Part shown: positions 53,862 through 62,609 of the stretch, piece by piece
How positions within the stretch are numbered: the first letter of the stretch is position 1
Layout of the letters: each line of letters begins with the position of its first letter
NCBI GenBank assembly: GCA_013166775.1
Contig: JABLTJ010000009.1
Location: 1-64,000, forward strand
Direction: 5' to 3'
Source of the DNA: Promethearchaeati archaeon
Lineage (GTDB): Archaea; Asgardarchaeota; Heimdallarchaeia; Heimdallarchaeales; Heimdallarchaeaceae
Length of the DNA stretch: 64,000 nt
Notes under the pieces: model-generated
The model's input: only the letters and a program-made list of their open reading frames with translations
What the model was told of the DNA's origin: nothing
Database searches by the model: none
Program-made: the position numbers and the translations under genes

Positions 53862-54082
53862 TTATAGTTCCTCCTTGAACACCAACAACGATAAAACAAA
53901 CAATAAACTAGTTTCTATTCGTTATTGCTTCAGACAAGCCTCACTCTTATTGTGCTAATTTTAAATTTTTACTCGTAATTGCTAACATGTCTTTAGAAAC
54001 GTAATTCTAACAAAATCTAAATAGATTCTGAAGGAGGTAGTTGAATAGAAAAATAAAAATAATAATTCTATTCAGAAACCTC

Positions 54083-55270
54083 ATGGATATTCAAGAATTT
54101 AAACAAAATCTTATCGATGAAGCTAAAGAACTAGAGTCATATATTATAGAAAAACGAAGACACTTTCACATGAATCCTGAAACAGGATTTGAAGAGGTAA
54201 AGACATCTGCTCATATTGAAGAGGAATTAAGAAAGATTGGTTATGATATACAAAAAACTGCAGTTACTGGGCTTATTGCTACTATCGACTCAGGTAAAGA
54301 GGGGAGAACTATTGCATTGAGAGCTGATATAGATGCCCTCAATGTTACTGAAGATAACGATAAACCCTATTGTAGTAAAATACCAGGAAAAATGCATGCT
54401 TGTGGTCATGATGCACATTCAGCAATGTTACTAGGTGCAGCGAAAATAATTTACAAAAACAAAGATAACTTAACAGGTAAAGTAAAACTTGTATTTCAAC
54501 CAGCAGAAGAAGGTGGAGGAGGAGCTAAGAAAATAGTGGATGAAGGCCATATTGATGATGTAGACCAAATCTTTGGCATTCACGTTTGGCAAGAAGGACA
54601 AAGTGGAACTATTGCAACAACAAAGGGACCTTTTCTTGCCTCAGCGGATCAATTTAAAATAAAGATAAAAGGCAAAGGTGGACACGCTGCCAGTCCCCAT
54701 CAAACATTTGATCCAACTGCAGTTCTTGTTGATATCTATAATGCCATTCAAAAAATAGTTAGCCGAGAAATTGATCCCTTGGAAAAAGCAGTTATTTCTA
54801 TTCCAATGATAGAAGGAAGTGATGCGCATAATATAATTCCTACAGAAGCTAAAATGGAAGGTACATTTAGAACTTTCAACAATGATGTCAGAGATCACAT
54901 CTTGAAAAGAATAAAGGAAATTGTTGAGGGATACAGTAAAGCTTGGAGATGTGAAGGAAATGTTGAGTTTGAGATAGACGGTATCTATTACCCTCCAACC
55001 ATAAATCATGTAGAAAGTGTTGATGATTTGATCGAAATACTAAAACCTCTTGATGAAGTAAAGGATGCAGGTCTGACAATGGGTGGAGAGGATTTTGCTT
55101 TTTACCTTAACAAAACAAAAGGAGCTTTTATTGTACTTGGGCTTTACAATGAAGAAAAAGGTATAATTCATCCTCATCATCATCCAAAATTTGATGTGGA
55201 TGAAGATATATTATGGAAAGGAACAGCAATTTACTCGCTATTAGCTTTCTACGATATCTTTAAGCAATAA
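54083..55270 (+). CDS. M20-family amidohydrolase (IAA-amino-acid-hydrolase-like)
   Basis: The metal-dependent hydrolase of N-acyl amino acids or related amides has metal-site segments MHACGHDAHSAMLLGAA, FQPAEEGGGGAKKIV, FGIHVWQEGQSGT and TMGGEDFAFYL, with HHHPKFDVDE at the end. The inserted dimerisation domain begins FKIKIKGKGGHAASPHQ. There is no signal peptide. ATG 54083 gives a normal N-terminus; the frame extends to TTG 54041, which is preceded closely by AAGGAGGT, so the longer form cannot be excluded. Confidence 0.9.
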   Translation: MDIQEFKQNLIDEAKELESYIIEKRRHFHMNPETGFEEVKTSAHIEEELRKIGYDIQKTAVTGLIATIDSGKEGRTIALRADIDALNVTEDNDKPYCSKIPGKMHACGHDAHSAMLLGAAKIIYKNKDNLTGKVKLVFQPAEEGGGGAKKIVDEGHIDDVDQIFGIHVWQEGQSGTIATTKGPFLASADQFKIKIKGKGGHAASPHQTFDPTAVLVDIYNAIQKIVSREIDPLEKAVISIPMIEGSDAHNIIPTEAKMEGTFRTFNNDVRDHILKRIKEIVEGYSKAWRCEGNVEFEIDGIYYPPTINHVESVDDLIEILKPLDEVKDAGLTMGGEDFAFYLNKTKGAFIVLGLYNEEKGIIHPHHHPKFDVDEDILWKGTAIYSLLAFYDIFKQ

Positions 55271-55328
55271 CTTTCTTCTTTTCATTTCTAGATAATCTTT
55301 ATTTATTGCACAAGGGAATATATGGTAT

Positions 55329-56294
55329 ATGTTAAAAAGACAAAAATCAACTAAACTAATTTTCATTTATTGTCTAATGCTTATAATAATATTTATTACA
55401 CAGATTCAATCTTCAAGTTCATGGATATCATCATATGGATATTCAACGATTGTTGAAGCGGGAGATATAATTAGCTGGGAAGTTGAGCGATTTTCAGGTC
55501 CTAGTAGTTTTAACAATTTTAAAAATGGAATATATGTCACAAATGGAGTCTATCTTCCAGAAGGAAGTACTTTGTCAGTGCGTGTAAATTATCATCCTAA
55601 TGATCTATACTACAAACATCCACTTCTCTTGTGGAACACATCAACAGATTGGTATGATTTGTACATCAATGATTCTAAAGAAATCTTAGAAATAACAATG
55701 AGTTCTCTAATGACCATAGGATTCTTAACTTTACCATATTTAGCACCTGTCAAAGCAGAGGTCAATGAGGAAGAGAAGAATTATTTTCCGTATTTAATAG
55801 AGCAAGAAGAAGCATATAATCATACAAGTACAGGCACACTTGATGAAACAAGTGAATATCCAATTGATTATGTTCGAAAGGAGATTTTTACAACCTTCAT
55901 CAATTCAACTGATTTTAGTTCGAAATCTATAGATAATTACAAAAGAACACAGGTAATTTCAGAAAATTTGACTTATATTTGGACTCTGAGGAAAGAATAT
56001 AACAACACATACGATATAACAACAGGAATTCTGAAGAAGGAAGAATGTATTATCAGCAATGTTACAACCACAATAGAAACAGATGAAAACAGCTCTTCAA
56101 CATCAAAAAGTTATCACTGGTTCAAATACAACTTCGTCAGTAATTACACATATACTAGTCCACAAACAGATCCAACATCTTTCAGTTCAATTATAGTTAT
56201 TTCACCGACAGTTCTACTTTGCTTGGTTCTATTCCCTAAATTCTTGAGAAAAAAAGGAAAAAACAGACGTCTAGACAAAGGGCGTGTAAGATAA
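55329..56294 (+). CDS. Secreted protein with C-terminal membrane anchor, unknown
   Basis: The 321-residue protein has a signal peptide (LIFIYCLMLIIIFITQIQSS), an extracellular domain rich in Tyr/Ser/Thr/Asn with many N-glycosylation-like sequons (NTS, NST, NYT), a C-terminal membrane helix (IIVISPTVLLCLVLFPKF) and a strongly basic tail (RKKGKNRRLDKGR). The overall plan matches many secreted proteins in this window. No family is recognised. Confidence 0.6.
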   Translation: MLKRQKSTKLIFIYCLMLIIIFITQIQSSSSWISSYGYSTIVEAGDIISWEVERFSGPSSFNNFKNGIYVTNGVYLPEGSTLSVRVNYHPNDLYYKHPLLLWNTSTDWYDLYINDSKEILEITMSSLMTIGFLTLPYLAPVKAEVNEEEKNYFPYLIEQEEAYNHTSTGTLDETSEYPIDYVRKEIFTTFINSTDFSSKSIDNYKRTQVISENLTYIWTLRKEYNNTYDITTGILKKEECIISNVTTTIETDENSSSTSKSYHWFKYNFVSNYTYTSPQTDPTSFSSIIVISPTVLLCLVLFPKFLRKKGKNRRLDKGRVR

Positions 56295-56603
56295 ATAGAT
56301 ACTGGACTTACATGCTGTTTTTCTCACTTTTAGGCTCTCTAATTAGAAAACTCCTTCGTCTAGAAATACTCTCCAGTTTTTAGAGGTTTCTCAAGCTTTA
56401 ACCTTGCTGAAAGGTTACCTGTGAATTCTCAAAACCACCTTATTATGAAAGTCATCTTTAGGATAAGGGATTATACAAGAAGGTAGAGGTCTCGGTTTTT
56501 TTCGAGGTTTACTATTTGAAACCATTGGAAAGGAATATATATATAAGTAGAAGAGATAATCATAATTAAACAGAAATGGGTTAGAAACCTATAAAGTGGA
56601 AAA
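56295..56603. other. 309-bp gap with hairpins and a promoter
   Basis: Three possible stems are visible: TAACCTT/AAGGTTA with a 5-base loop (56399-56417), CCTTAT/ATAAGG (56438-56468) and CTCG/CGAG around a T-run (56491-56506). The last could be a terminator; all three together could belong to a small RNA. TATATATATAAG at 56536-56547 is a TATA box for the next gene. Confidence 0.35.
56536..56547 (+). promoter_or_regulatory. TATA box of the helical-protein gene at 56604
   Basis: TATATATATAAG lies 57 nt before the ATG at 56604, with GGAA just upstream as a possible BRE. Spacing leaves a ~30-nt leader. Confidence 0.5.
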
Positions 56604-57065
56604 ATGGGGATAAAATTGGATACAGAGGTCAACTCTTATGTAAGCTCGAAGATTGGTGAATTACTCAAAAAGTATACCAATCAGCCCAATCTTAGGAATG
56701 CTATGAATTTGGGTAGAGAAATCGCAACAGGCTCTGCTTCTTTAGAAGTAAAGAAATGGAGGTTTAGAATGGCTTTGGATGTTGTTACACCAGATATGGG
56801 TGTTTATTCTGCACTTATGGCTTGGTCTTCGATTACAACTCTTGAGGATAATGTTCCTCCTAGTCAAAAAATAATAGCAGTCAAAGAGATGCTTAGGAAT
56901 CCTGATTTGAAATCAGAAGTGTTAGATGAAGTAATTAAGAGCATATTTGTTAGTAGGGAAGTACCAAGAGATCTCTTAAATTATATTGCTCCTGAAATCA
57001 AAAAAGCTTCAAGAATTTCTGCTGAACTAAAATCGTATATTTTGGATAAAAAGGATGCTGAATAG
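56604..57065 (+). CDS. Helical protein of unknown function
   Basis: The 153-residue soluble protein appears all-alpha (SSKIGELLKKYTNQPNLRNA, KKWRFRMALDVVTPDMGVYS, VLDEVIKSIFVSREVPRDLL), possibly a HEAT/ARM-like solenoid of short repeats. It ends one base before the stop of the convergent gene. No family is recognised. Confidence 0.6.
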   Translation: MGIKLDTEVNSYVSSKIGELLKKYTNQPNLRNAMNLGREIATGSASLEVKKWRFRMALDVVTPDMGVYSALMAWSSITTLEDNVPPSQKIIAVKEMLRNPDLKSEVLDEVIKSIFVSREVPRDLLNYIAPEIKKASRISAELKSYILDKKDAE

Positions 57066-57066
57066 T

Positions 57067-57837
57067 CTAACATCTCAATTTACAAAAGATATTTGATATT
57101 AGTTCTACTTGTTTTCTATTAATACCTAGTTGCAAAAATTGATAATTTTGTATCTCTAGGGCTAGGATATTTTCAAACTTATCTGGTTGAATGATATCTT
57201 CATATTTCTCAGCTGTTTTTTCGAAACATGTTATCATCTTTTCATTATCCAAAACACCTAGTTTCCAGAAAACCAAACATCGAGAAATAAAAATCCCTAA
57301 TTCATCTTGATTTTTTAGGATTTGTGTTTCATTTAATGCAAAATGATAGAAGAGGCTAGCTAAAATTTGAAAAATTTCATGTATTTTGTGAGGATATTTT
57401 GGATACATTGTAAGATTGTTTAATAGATCTCTAAAGGATTTTATATTAGTGATTATAGCTTGGGGAGGAGATAGTTCTTCATTTAAACAGCTTTCCATGA
57501 AATCACATAATTGACTATGAACTTTCTCTAATTCTTCTTTTTGATTCTTTGGAATTTCTTTTCCCAAAGGATATTCTCTTGCTAAATAAAACAATTTATG
57601 AGCTAATCCACTTAAGTAATTGAGCAGGTTTTTACTTGAGTTATCTTCCTTCCAAACATATGGAAGATAATCGATAAGAAGTAAATAACTGATATGCAAG
57701 TTTACATTCTCTACAAGAATATCTGTCAGAAATTCACTTGAAAGGTTCTGGATATTCTCCATGATTAAGTTTCGTGCTTTTGAAGAAAGTCCTTCTTCTA
57801 AGATATAATCATAAATCTGTTCTTCTAAATTAGTCAT
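57067..57837 (-). CDS. Helical protein of unknown function
   Basis: The protein has about 256 all-helical residues starting at ATG 57837 (MTNLEEQIYDYILEEG); the frame extends to 57909 but the added part has a Cys-containing sequence unlike the rest. Repeating helix pairs (LTDILVENVNLHISYLLLID, LLNYLSGLAHKLFYLAREYP) suggest a solenoid. The divergent neighbour is a glycosyltransferase. Function is unknown. Confidence 0.55.
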   Translation of the reverse strand: MTNLEEQIYDYILEEGLSSKARNLIMENIQNLSSEFLTDILVENVNLHISYLLLIDYLPYVWKEDNSSKNLLNYLSGLAHKLFYLAREYPLGKEIPKNQKEELEKVHSQLCDFMESCLNEELSPPQAIITNIKSFRDLLNNLTMYPKYPHKIHEIFQILASLFYHFALNETQILKNQDELGIFISRCLVFWKLGVLDNEKMITCFEKTAEKYEDIIQPDKFENILALEIQNYQFLQLGINRKQVELISNIFCKLRC

Positions 57838-57924
57838 ATTAATATCATTTTCTACAATGTATCTTATTTTTATTATGGTATAGCAAAATCTACATTGGTA
57901 TATATCCAATCACCACAATGCTTT

Positions 57925-57932
57925 TTTATAAG
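57925..57932 (+). promoter_or_regulatory. TATA box of a leaderless glycosyltransferase gene
   Basis: TTTATAAG is centred about 20 nt before the ATG at 57949, the distance normally seen from TATA box to transcript start, so the mRNA is probably leaderless. Confidence 0.5.
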
Positions 57933-57948
57933 TTGAAGATTTTTACAT

Positions 57949-59172
57949 ATGGATTTCTCTATCTTTCTGCCTTCGATAGAGATTGGTCCTCCCTACGTTG
58001 GACCCATGGCAGGTTTACGTCGTTACGCATATTCTTTAGTTCAATCTCTCGTTAATCAAAACATTGACATTCATATTGTAACAACCTCAGAACTGCTTGA
58101 GAACGATGAAATACTGGATAGAGAAAATGTTAACATTTACAATTTACCACCTCAGATTTCAGCTAGAGGTGCATATAGTACTCAAACCCATTTTTATGCT
58201 AAAAACCATCGTAGGTTTTCTAAACAAGCATATGAGATTTTTCAAACCCTTCAGGATGAGATAGGTTTCTCATTAATTCATGCTACAGAAGGAGCTGCAT
58301 ATGCTTTTGCAAAAGCTAAGAAAAAAAATAAATTAAGGATTCCAATAATCGTTTCTATTCATGGAGCCGTAACAACGGGTAATTTCAAATCAAGAGTTTT
58401 TGTAAAACGGCCATATTCAAGATTGTTGAGAAAAGTAATTGAAAGCAGTAATCTCATAGTATCAAGTTCCTTCTCTTTATTGGAAAAAATTAAAGGACTT
58501 CCGAAAGGTACTAAGGAAAAAACAGAAATCGTTCCTCATTCCTTAAACTGTAAGAAATTTTCCCAAATTCCTAAACTTGAAGATATAGAGGATTTCAGAG
58601 ATAAATATGATCTTAATCTAGGAAAAGTTACTTTTCTTCTTCAAGGACCCTACATCACACGAAAATCACAGCATGAAATCATTGAATACTTTCCAGAGAT
58701 TATTGAATATCATCCTGACTCCATTTTTCTCATTATAGGTGAAGGACCTTTATTATCAAAAATAAAGGCGAAAATTATTGATTTGGGAATTGAAGAATCT
58801 GTTAGAATTACTGGATATATAAATGAGGAAGAATTACATTTAGCATATCATACAAGTGATATACTTCTCTATCCTGCAACGGAAGCTAGTTTTAGTACAC
58901 CTTTGATAGAAGCTATGGCATCTGGACTACCAGTAATAGCAGTTGATGCACCACCCATGAATGAGATGCTACCACCAGATGTTGATTGGCTCTACCCATC
59001 TAATCAGAAGGATCTCTTGGTTGAAAAGGTAGTTGATATTATTGAAGATAAAGAAGCAAATCAGCAAATAGCTTTTGAATCCAGAAAACATGCTCTAGAA
59101 ATATATGATAATAAGATAGTTGGCAAAAGAATCAAGAAAATCTATCTTAATATTATAAAAGACTCAGAGTAG
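57949..59172 (+). CDS. GT4-family glycosyltransferase
   Basis: The 407-residue GT-B enzyme has an N-terminal acceptor domain starting IGPPYVGPMAGLRRYAYSLV, a linker, and a C-terminal nucleotide-sugar domain (IFLIIGEGPLLSKIKAKIID, ESVRITGYINEEELHLAYHT). The donor-site motif is EASFSTPLIEAMASGLPVIA (the E-x7-E signature of GT4). It probably transfers a hexose in glycan or glycolipid synthesis on the cytoplasmic side. The donor and acceptor cannot be told from sequence. No other glycan genes are adjacent. Confidence 0.85.
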   Translation: MDFSIFLPSIEIGPPYVGPMAGLRRYAYSLVQSLVNQNIDIHIVTTSELLENDEILDRENVNIYNLPPQISARGAYSTQTHFYAKNHRRFSKQAYEIFQTLQDEIGFSLIHATEGAAYAFAKAKKKNKLRIPIIVSIHGAVTTGNFKSRVFVKRPYSRLLRKVIESSNLIVSSSFSLLEKIKGLPKGTKEKTEIVPHSLNCKKFSQIPKLEDIEDFRDKYDLNLGKVTFLLQGPYITRKSQHEIIEYFPEIIEYHPDSIFLIIGEGPLLSKIKAKIIDLGIEESVRITGYINEEELHLAYHTSDILLYPATEASFSTPLIEAMASGLPVIAVDAPPMNEMLPPDVDWLYPSNQKDLLVEKVVDIIEDKEANQQIAFESRKHALEIYDNKIVGKRIKKIYLNIIKDSE

Positions 59173-59276
59173 TGCTATTATTTGTTTAGAAATATTTTTA
59201 TCTCATAAAACAGATTAATGAAATATCCTTAAATACTCTCAAGAGCAATATTGCAGTAGTATAAGGTGTTAAAGAA

Positions 59277-59828
59277 ATGTCTAGAAAGAAATTCTTTTGT
59301 CCAAATTGTGGAGCTTCTATAACTCCAGATGATAAATTCTGCTTAAATTGTGGTCATAAATTGGTTGAGGAAGATACAATTCCTTCTCCTGCTCAACAGG
59401 TACAATATCAACAACCAGTTCAGCAATCTGGACCTTACGCCCCTGCACAGCCCTACGCTCCAGCTCAACCAATGCCAGTGGTGGGAGGTATTCCAAGAGA
59501 ACGGTTTATGGAGCTTAAACCTTCATATTTAGATAGGTTTCTTGCTTTCCTAATCGATGATATAATTTTTGGTTTTATTGGTGCATTTTGTTTTATTATA
59601 CCATTTTTCAAAGATATGATACCAGAAGCAGGAAAATCATTCGGTAAGTCTATCCTTAAGCTTAAGGTAGTAAATTACGATACAGGAAATCCAATAACTG
59701 CAGGTCAAGCTTGTGTTCGAACTTTGTGCTTTATCATCCCATTTGATGTATTTGTGCCATTATGTACTGAGGATGGAAGACGTATAGGGGATATGGTAGC
59801 TAACACAATAGTTTTGGAGGACAGATAA
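59277..59828 (+). CDS. Zinc-ribbon plus RDD-domain membrane protein
   Basis: The 183-residue protein starts with a double-CxxC zinc ribbon (FFCPNCGASITPDDKFCLNC). A Pro/Gln/Ala-rich linker with repeated PYAPAQP follows, then an RDD domain: YLDRFLAFLIDDIIFGFIGA, SFGKSILKLKVVNYDTGNPI, a second membrane segment, and EDGRRIGDMVANTIVLED. RDD proteins are small membrane proteins of uncertain, possibly transport, function. The design parallels the protein at 45232-46050. TATA-like TTAAATAC lies upstream near 59230. Confidence 0.8.
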   Translation: MSRKKFFCPNCGASITPDDKFCLNCGHKLVEEDTIPSPAQQVQYQQPVQQSGPYAPAQPYAPAQPMPVVGGIPRERFMELKPSYLDRFLAFLIDDIIFGFIGAFCFIIPFFKDMIPEAGKSFGKSILKLKVVNYDTGNPITAGQACVRTLCFIIPFDVFVPLCTEDGRRIGDMVANTIVLEDR

Positions 59829-59860
59829 AAATCCCCTCCCCACAAAGGAAAAAAAATAGT

Positions 59861-61930
59861 ATGACTTCATCTTTTCTGGAAAGAATCGACACTCTATTTA
59901 TGAATAATAAATACTCTGAAGTAGTAGTTTTTTTTACAGAGAATATTGATAAGATTTCCAACCAGAAAGATAAAATAAGAACATATCATTTTGCAGCTAA
60001 ATCTTATTACCACCTGGGAATAAACAAAGAAGCGTTTGATTGCATTCAAAAAGTGATAAATTCTATAAATGAGATTAGCTCCACTCCTAAGGAAATTATA
60101 GAGATTAATCTTGATTATGGCAAAATTCTGAGAAGACTTGGTCAAAAAAAAAAGGCTAAAAAAATCTATCAAGAGATTATAAAGAATTATGAAGAGTATT
60201 TGGATGATGAGCTTAACGCAAAAATATTACATAACTTAGCAAACATACACCTAGAAATAGGTGATTTCGATAGAAGCAAAGACTATTATCATCAAGCACT
60301 TGAAATAGATCAGAAAACAGACAATCTTAAAGGACAATCATTATCATATTCAGGTTTAGGAAGTCTGTTTTTTTACTTGGGTCAATTTGAAGAAGCTATT
60401 GAATATTATCAGAAAAGCCTAGAGTTTAGGAAAAAAACACAAGACCATATTGGGGAAGCTCTTATTTTATTGAATATTGGTTCTTCTTATTCCAATATCT
60501 TGAATCAAAAGAAAGCTGACAAATACTTAGATGAATCTTTAAAGATCTTTCAACAATACAATCATGATAGAGGTATTCAGGAAGTTCAAATTACAAGAGC
60601 GAGGATGAACTTCAACTTGAACAACTATCCTTTGGTTATAGAATCCTTGGAATTCCTGGAAGAATCTGAAGCACCAATTCTGAATAGGGAACAGATGGAA
60701 CTTGTGAATATACTTATAGAATCTTTGATTCGAAATGAAGAACTTGTTCGAGCAGAGAAATTAATCGAAAGGAGCATAACACCTCTCGAAAAAGCTGAAT
60801 TAGAAATAGATAGTTCCTTATATGAAGAATATGGAAAATTAAAACAATTACTCAGTTTGATAAAATTTCAATTGGATAAGGTAGAAGAAACTTTACAAGT
60901 TTTAGAGGAATTAGAAGAAATTGCAACTAATCACAATGATTTCCAAAGTCTTGTTGTTGTATTTTTCTCAAAAGCAAATGTACATTACCAAATCGATTCG
61001 TTAGATGATGCTATGTTATTTGCGAAAAAAGCAGAAACTATAGCTAAACGTATTCAGCATAGTTCTTTACCTCTTATCTTAGATATATTGTTTAGAATCA
61101 ATGTAAGAATAAGCAATTTTTCTGAATGCATAAAATTGCTCAAACAGCTGAAACGAATTTCTGGAAGTGATTCATCAACAATAGAATTAGCTATAAAATC
61201 ATTCCAGATTTTTGCGAATGAGAAAATAAAAATTATGTCAAAAAATTCACTTCAAGAAATGGATAGATTTCAATTACCAATTACAATTCTACAAATCATA
61301 GTAGGAGGAATTCTACAACAATCTCTGAAGTTTTCAGAAATATTGGAATTAAAGAGTGTAACACAGGATTTGAAAAATAACAGGGCAGGTATCCTAATTC
61401 CGTACTTCTTGCAAGCTAGTTTTCTTCTTGATGAAGAAAATTCAGAGATGGACTTTTCTAATGCAATATCTGAAAATAATTATGTAGAAACGATATATTC
61501 GAATGTTCTGCTTAAAAGAGTTTCAAGTAAGGAACTGAAAGAGATAATAAGTAATTGGAAAGATCAGGAAGAATTTACTCTTCATCAGAGTCTTATATGT
61601 TTGGATACAATTCTCTATGGTGTATTATATGATTTAATTTCAAAAGAGAATTTTAAACTGAATTTTTTAGAGGAGAGCATAACTGATGAATATAAGGATA
61701 TAGTCAAAATAAAACAGGAACTTCTTATCAAAATAGTAGACATAAAGAAACCAGAAGATTTCTCATATGAAAGTAAAACATCTATGGGTTGTATGGTTTC
61801 GGCTATTTACAAGAATATACTACCAAAGATTTATGAAATAGAAGGAATTACGCAAGAAAAACTAAAAATCCTATTAGTTCTATTATCAGAACTCATTATA
61901 AGAACACTTGTTATGTTGTTTGTCAGGTGA
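59861..61930 (+). CDS. TPR-repeat protein
   Basis: The 689-residue soluble protein has an N-terminal half that is a run of tetratricopeptide repeats, for example NAKILHNLANIHLEIGDFDR, QSLSYSGLGSLFFYLGQFEE, AIEYYQKSLEFRKKTQDHIG and EALILLNIGSSYSNILNQKK. The second half is helical without obvious TPR consensus. It starts 32 bp after the RDD gene and overlaps the DUF2085 gene start, suggesting one transcription unit. It probably acts as a protein-interaction scaffold. Confidence 0.8.
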   Translation: MTSSFLERIDTLFMNNKYSEVVVFFTENIDKISNQKDKIRTYHFAAKSYYHLGINKEAFDCIQKVINSINEISSTPKEIIEINLDYGKILRRLGQKKKAKKIYQEIIKNYEEYLDDELNAKILHNLANIHLEIGDFDRSKDYYHQALEIDQKTDNLKGQSLSYSGLGSLFFYLGQFEEAIEYYQKSLEFRKKTQDHIGEALILLNIGSSYSNILNQKKADKYLDESLKIFQQYNHDRGIQEVQITRARMNFNLNNYPLVIESLEFLEESEAPILNREQMELVNILIESLIRNEELVRAEKLIERSITPLEKAELEIDSSLYEEYGKLKQLLSLIKFQLDKVEETLQVLEELEEIATNHNDFQSLVVVFFSKANVHYQIDSLDDAMLFAKKAETIAKRIQHSSLPLILDILFRINVRISNFSECIKLLKQLKRISGSDSSTIELAIKSFQIFANEKIKIMSKNSLQEMDRFQLPITILQIIVGGILQQSLKFSEILELKSVTQDLKNNRAGILIPYFLQASFLLDEENSEMDFSNAISENNYVETIYSNVLLKRVSSKELKEIISNWKDQEEFTLHQSLICLDTILYGVLYDLISKENFKLNFLEESITDEYKDIVKIKQELLIKIVDIKKPEDFSYESKTSMGCMVSAIYKNILPKIYEIEGITQEKLKILLVLLSELIIRTLVMLFVR

Positions 61931-61935
61931 GTAAA

Positions 61936-62526
61936 ATGGAGGAAAGCAAAAAACCAAAGAGAAAAGAAAGATGGTTACTTTATCCTTATCGATTAGCTCA
62001 CCATCCTTTGTGCTCGGAATTCAAAGATCATGTTTACATAATAAGAGGAATGGAGGTTTGTAGAGGATGTGTAAACATGTATAGTGGAGTCTTATTAGGG
62101 TTGATACTAATACCTATTTTCGATATTGTACTTCATATGAACTTCTGGATTGCTTTTGGCTTAAACTGGGGTTTATACTTATGTACACCTTTGAGCGTAT
62201 TTCTTCATCCACCAAGGATTGTAAAAGATTTTAGCCGTATGCTCTTAGGTGTAGCCATAGTAAATACTTTCAACATATTAATCTTATCTTTTATAGAATT
62301 AGTTAATGGCTTCAATTGGGGTGCATTATCAGTAATTATAATCACTGCAGGATTGTATTATTTCAGTAGAAAATATTTCACAAAATTAAGAGATAGAAGA
62401 AATGAAAAAGTTTGTAGAAATTGTGATCAGTTTTATGATGTTCGTTGTGAAGGAATGAGGAGTTCAACAGATCGTGCAACAGCTTTATCCAGTCTTGAGA
62501 AAGGAGATGCATTTAGCGAGAAGTAA
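61936..62526 (+). CDS. DUF2085 membrane protein
   Basis: The 196-residue protein has the DUF2085 features HPLCSEFKDHVYIIRGMEVC and CRGCVNMYSGVLLGLILIP with conserved Cys, then three to four membrane helices. It carries an added C-terminal CRNCDQFYDVRCEGM segment with four Cys that could bind metal. ATG 61936 follows AGGTGAG by five bases; GTG 61927 is in frame and overlaps the TPR gene. Function is unknown. Confidence 0.78.
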   Translation: MEESKKPKRKERWLLYPYRLAHHPLCSEFKDHVYIIRGMEVCRGCVNMYSGVLLGLILIPIFDIVLHMNFWIAFGLNWGLYLCTPLSVFLHPPRIVKDFSRMLLGVAIVNTFNILILSFIELVNGFNWGALSVIIITAGLYYFSRKYFTKLRDRRNEKVCRNCDQFYDVRCEGMRSSTDRATALSSLEKGDAFSEK

Positions 62527-62609
62527 ATTTTTAATGTTAGTGGTTTTCTAATGTAATTATCTGTTTAAATTCAAGACTAAAAATCGAATTGCATAAAGGA
62601 GAAACTCAA

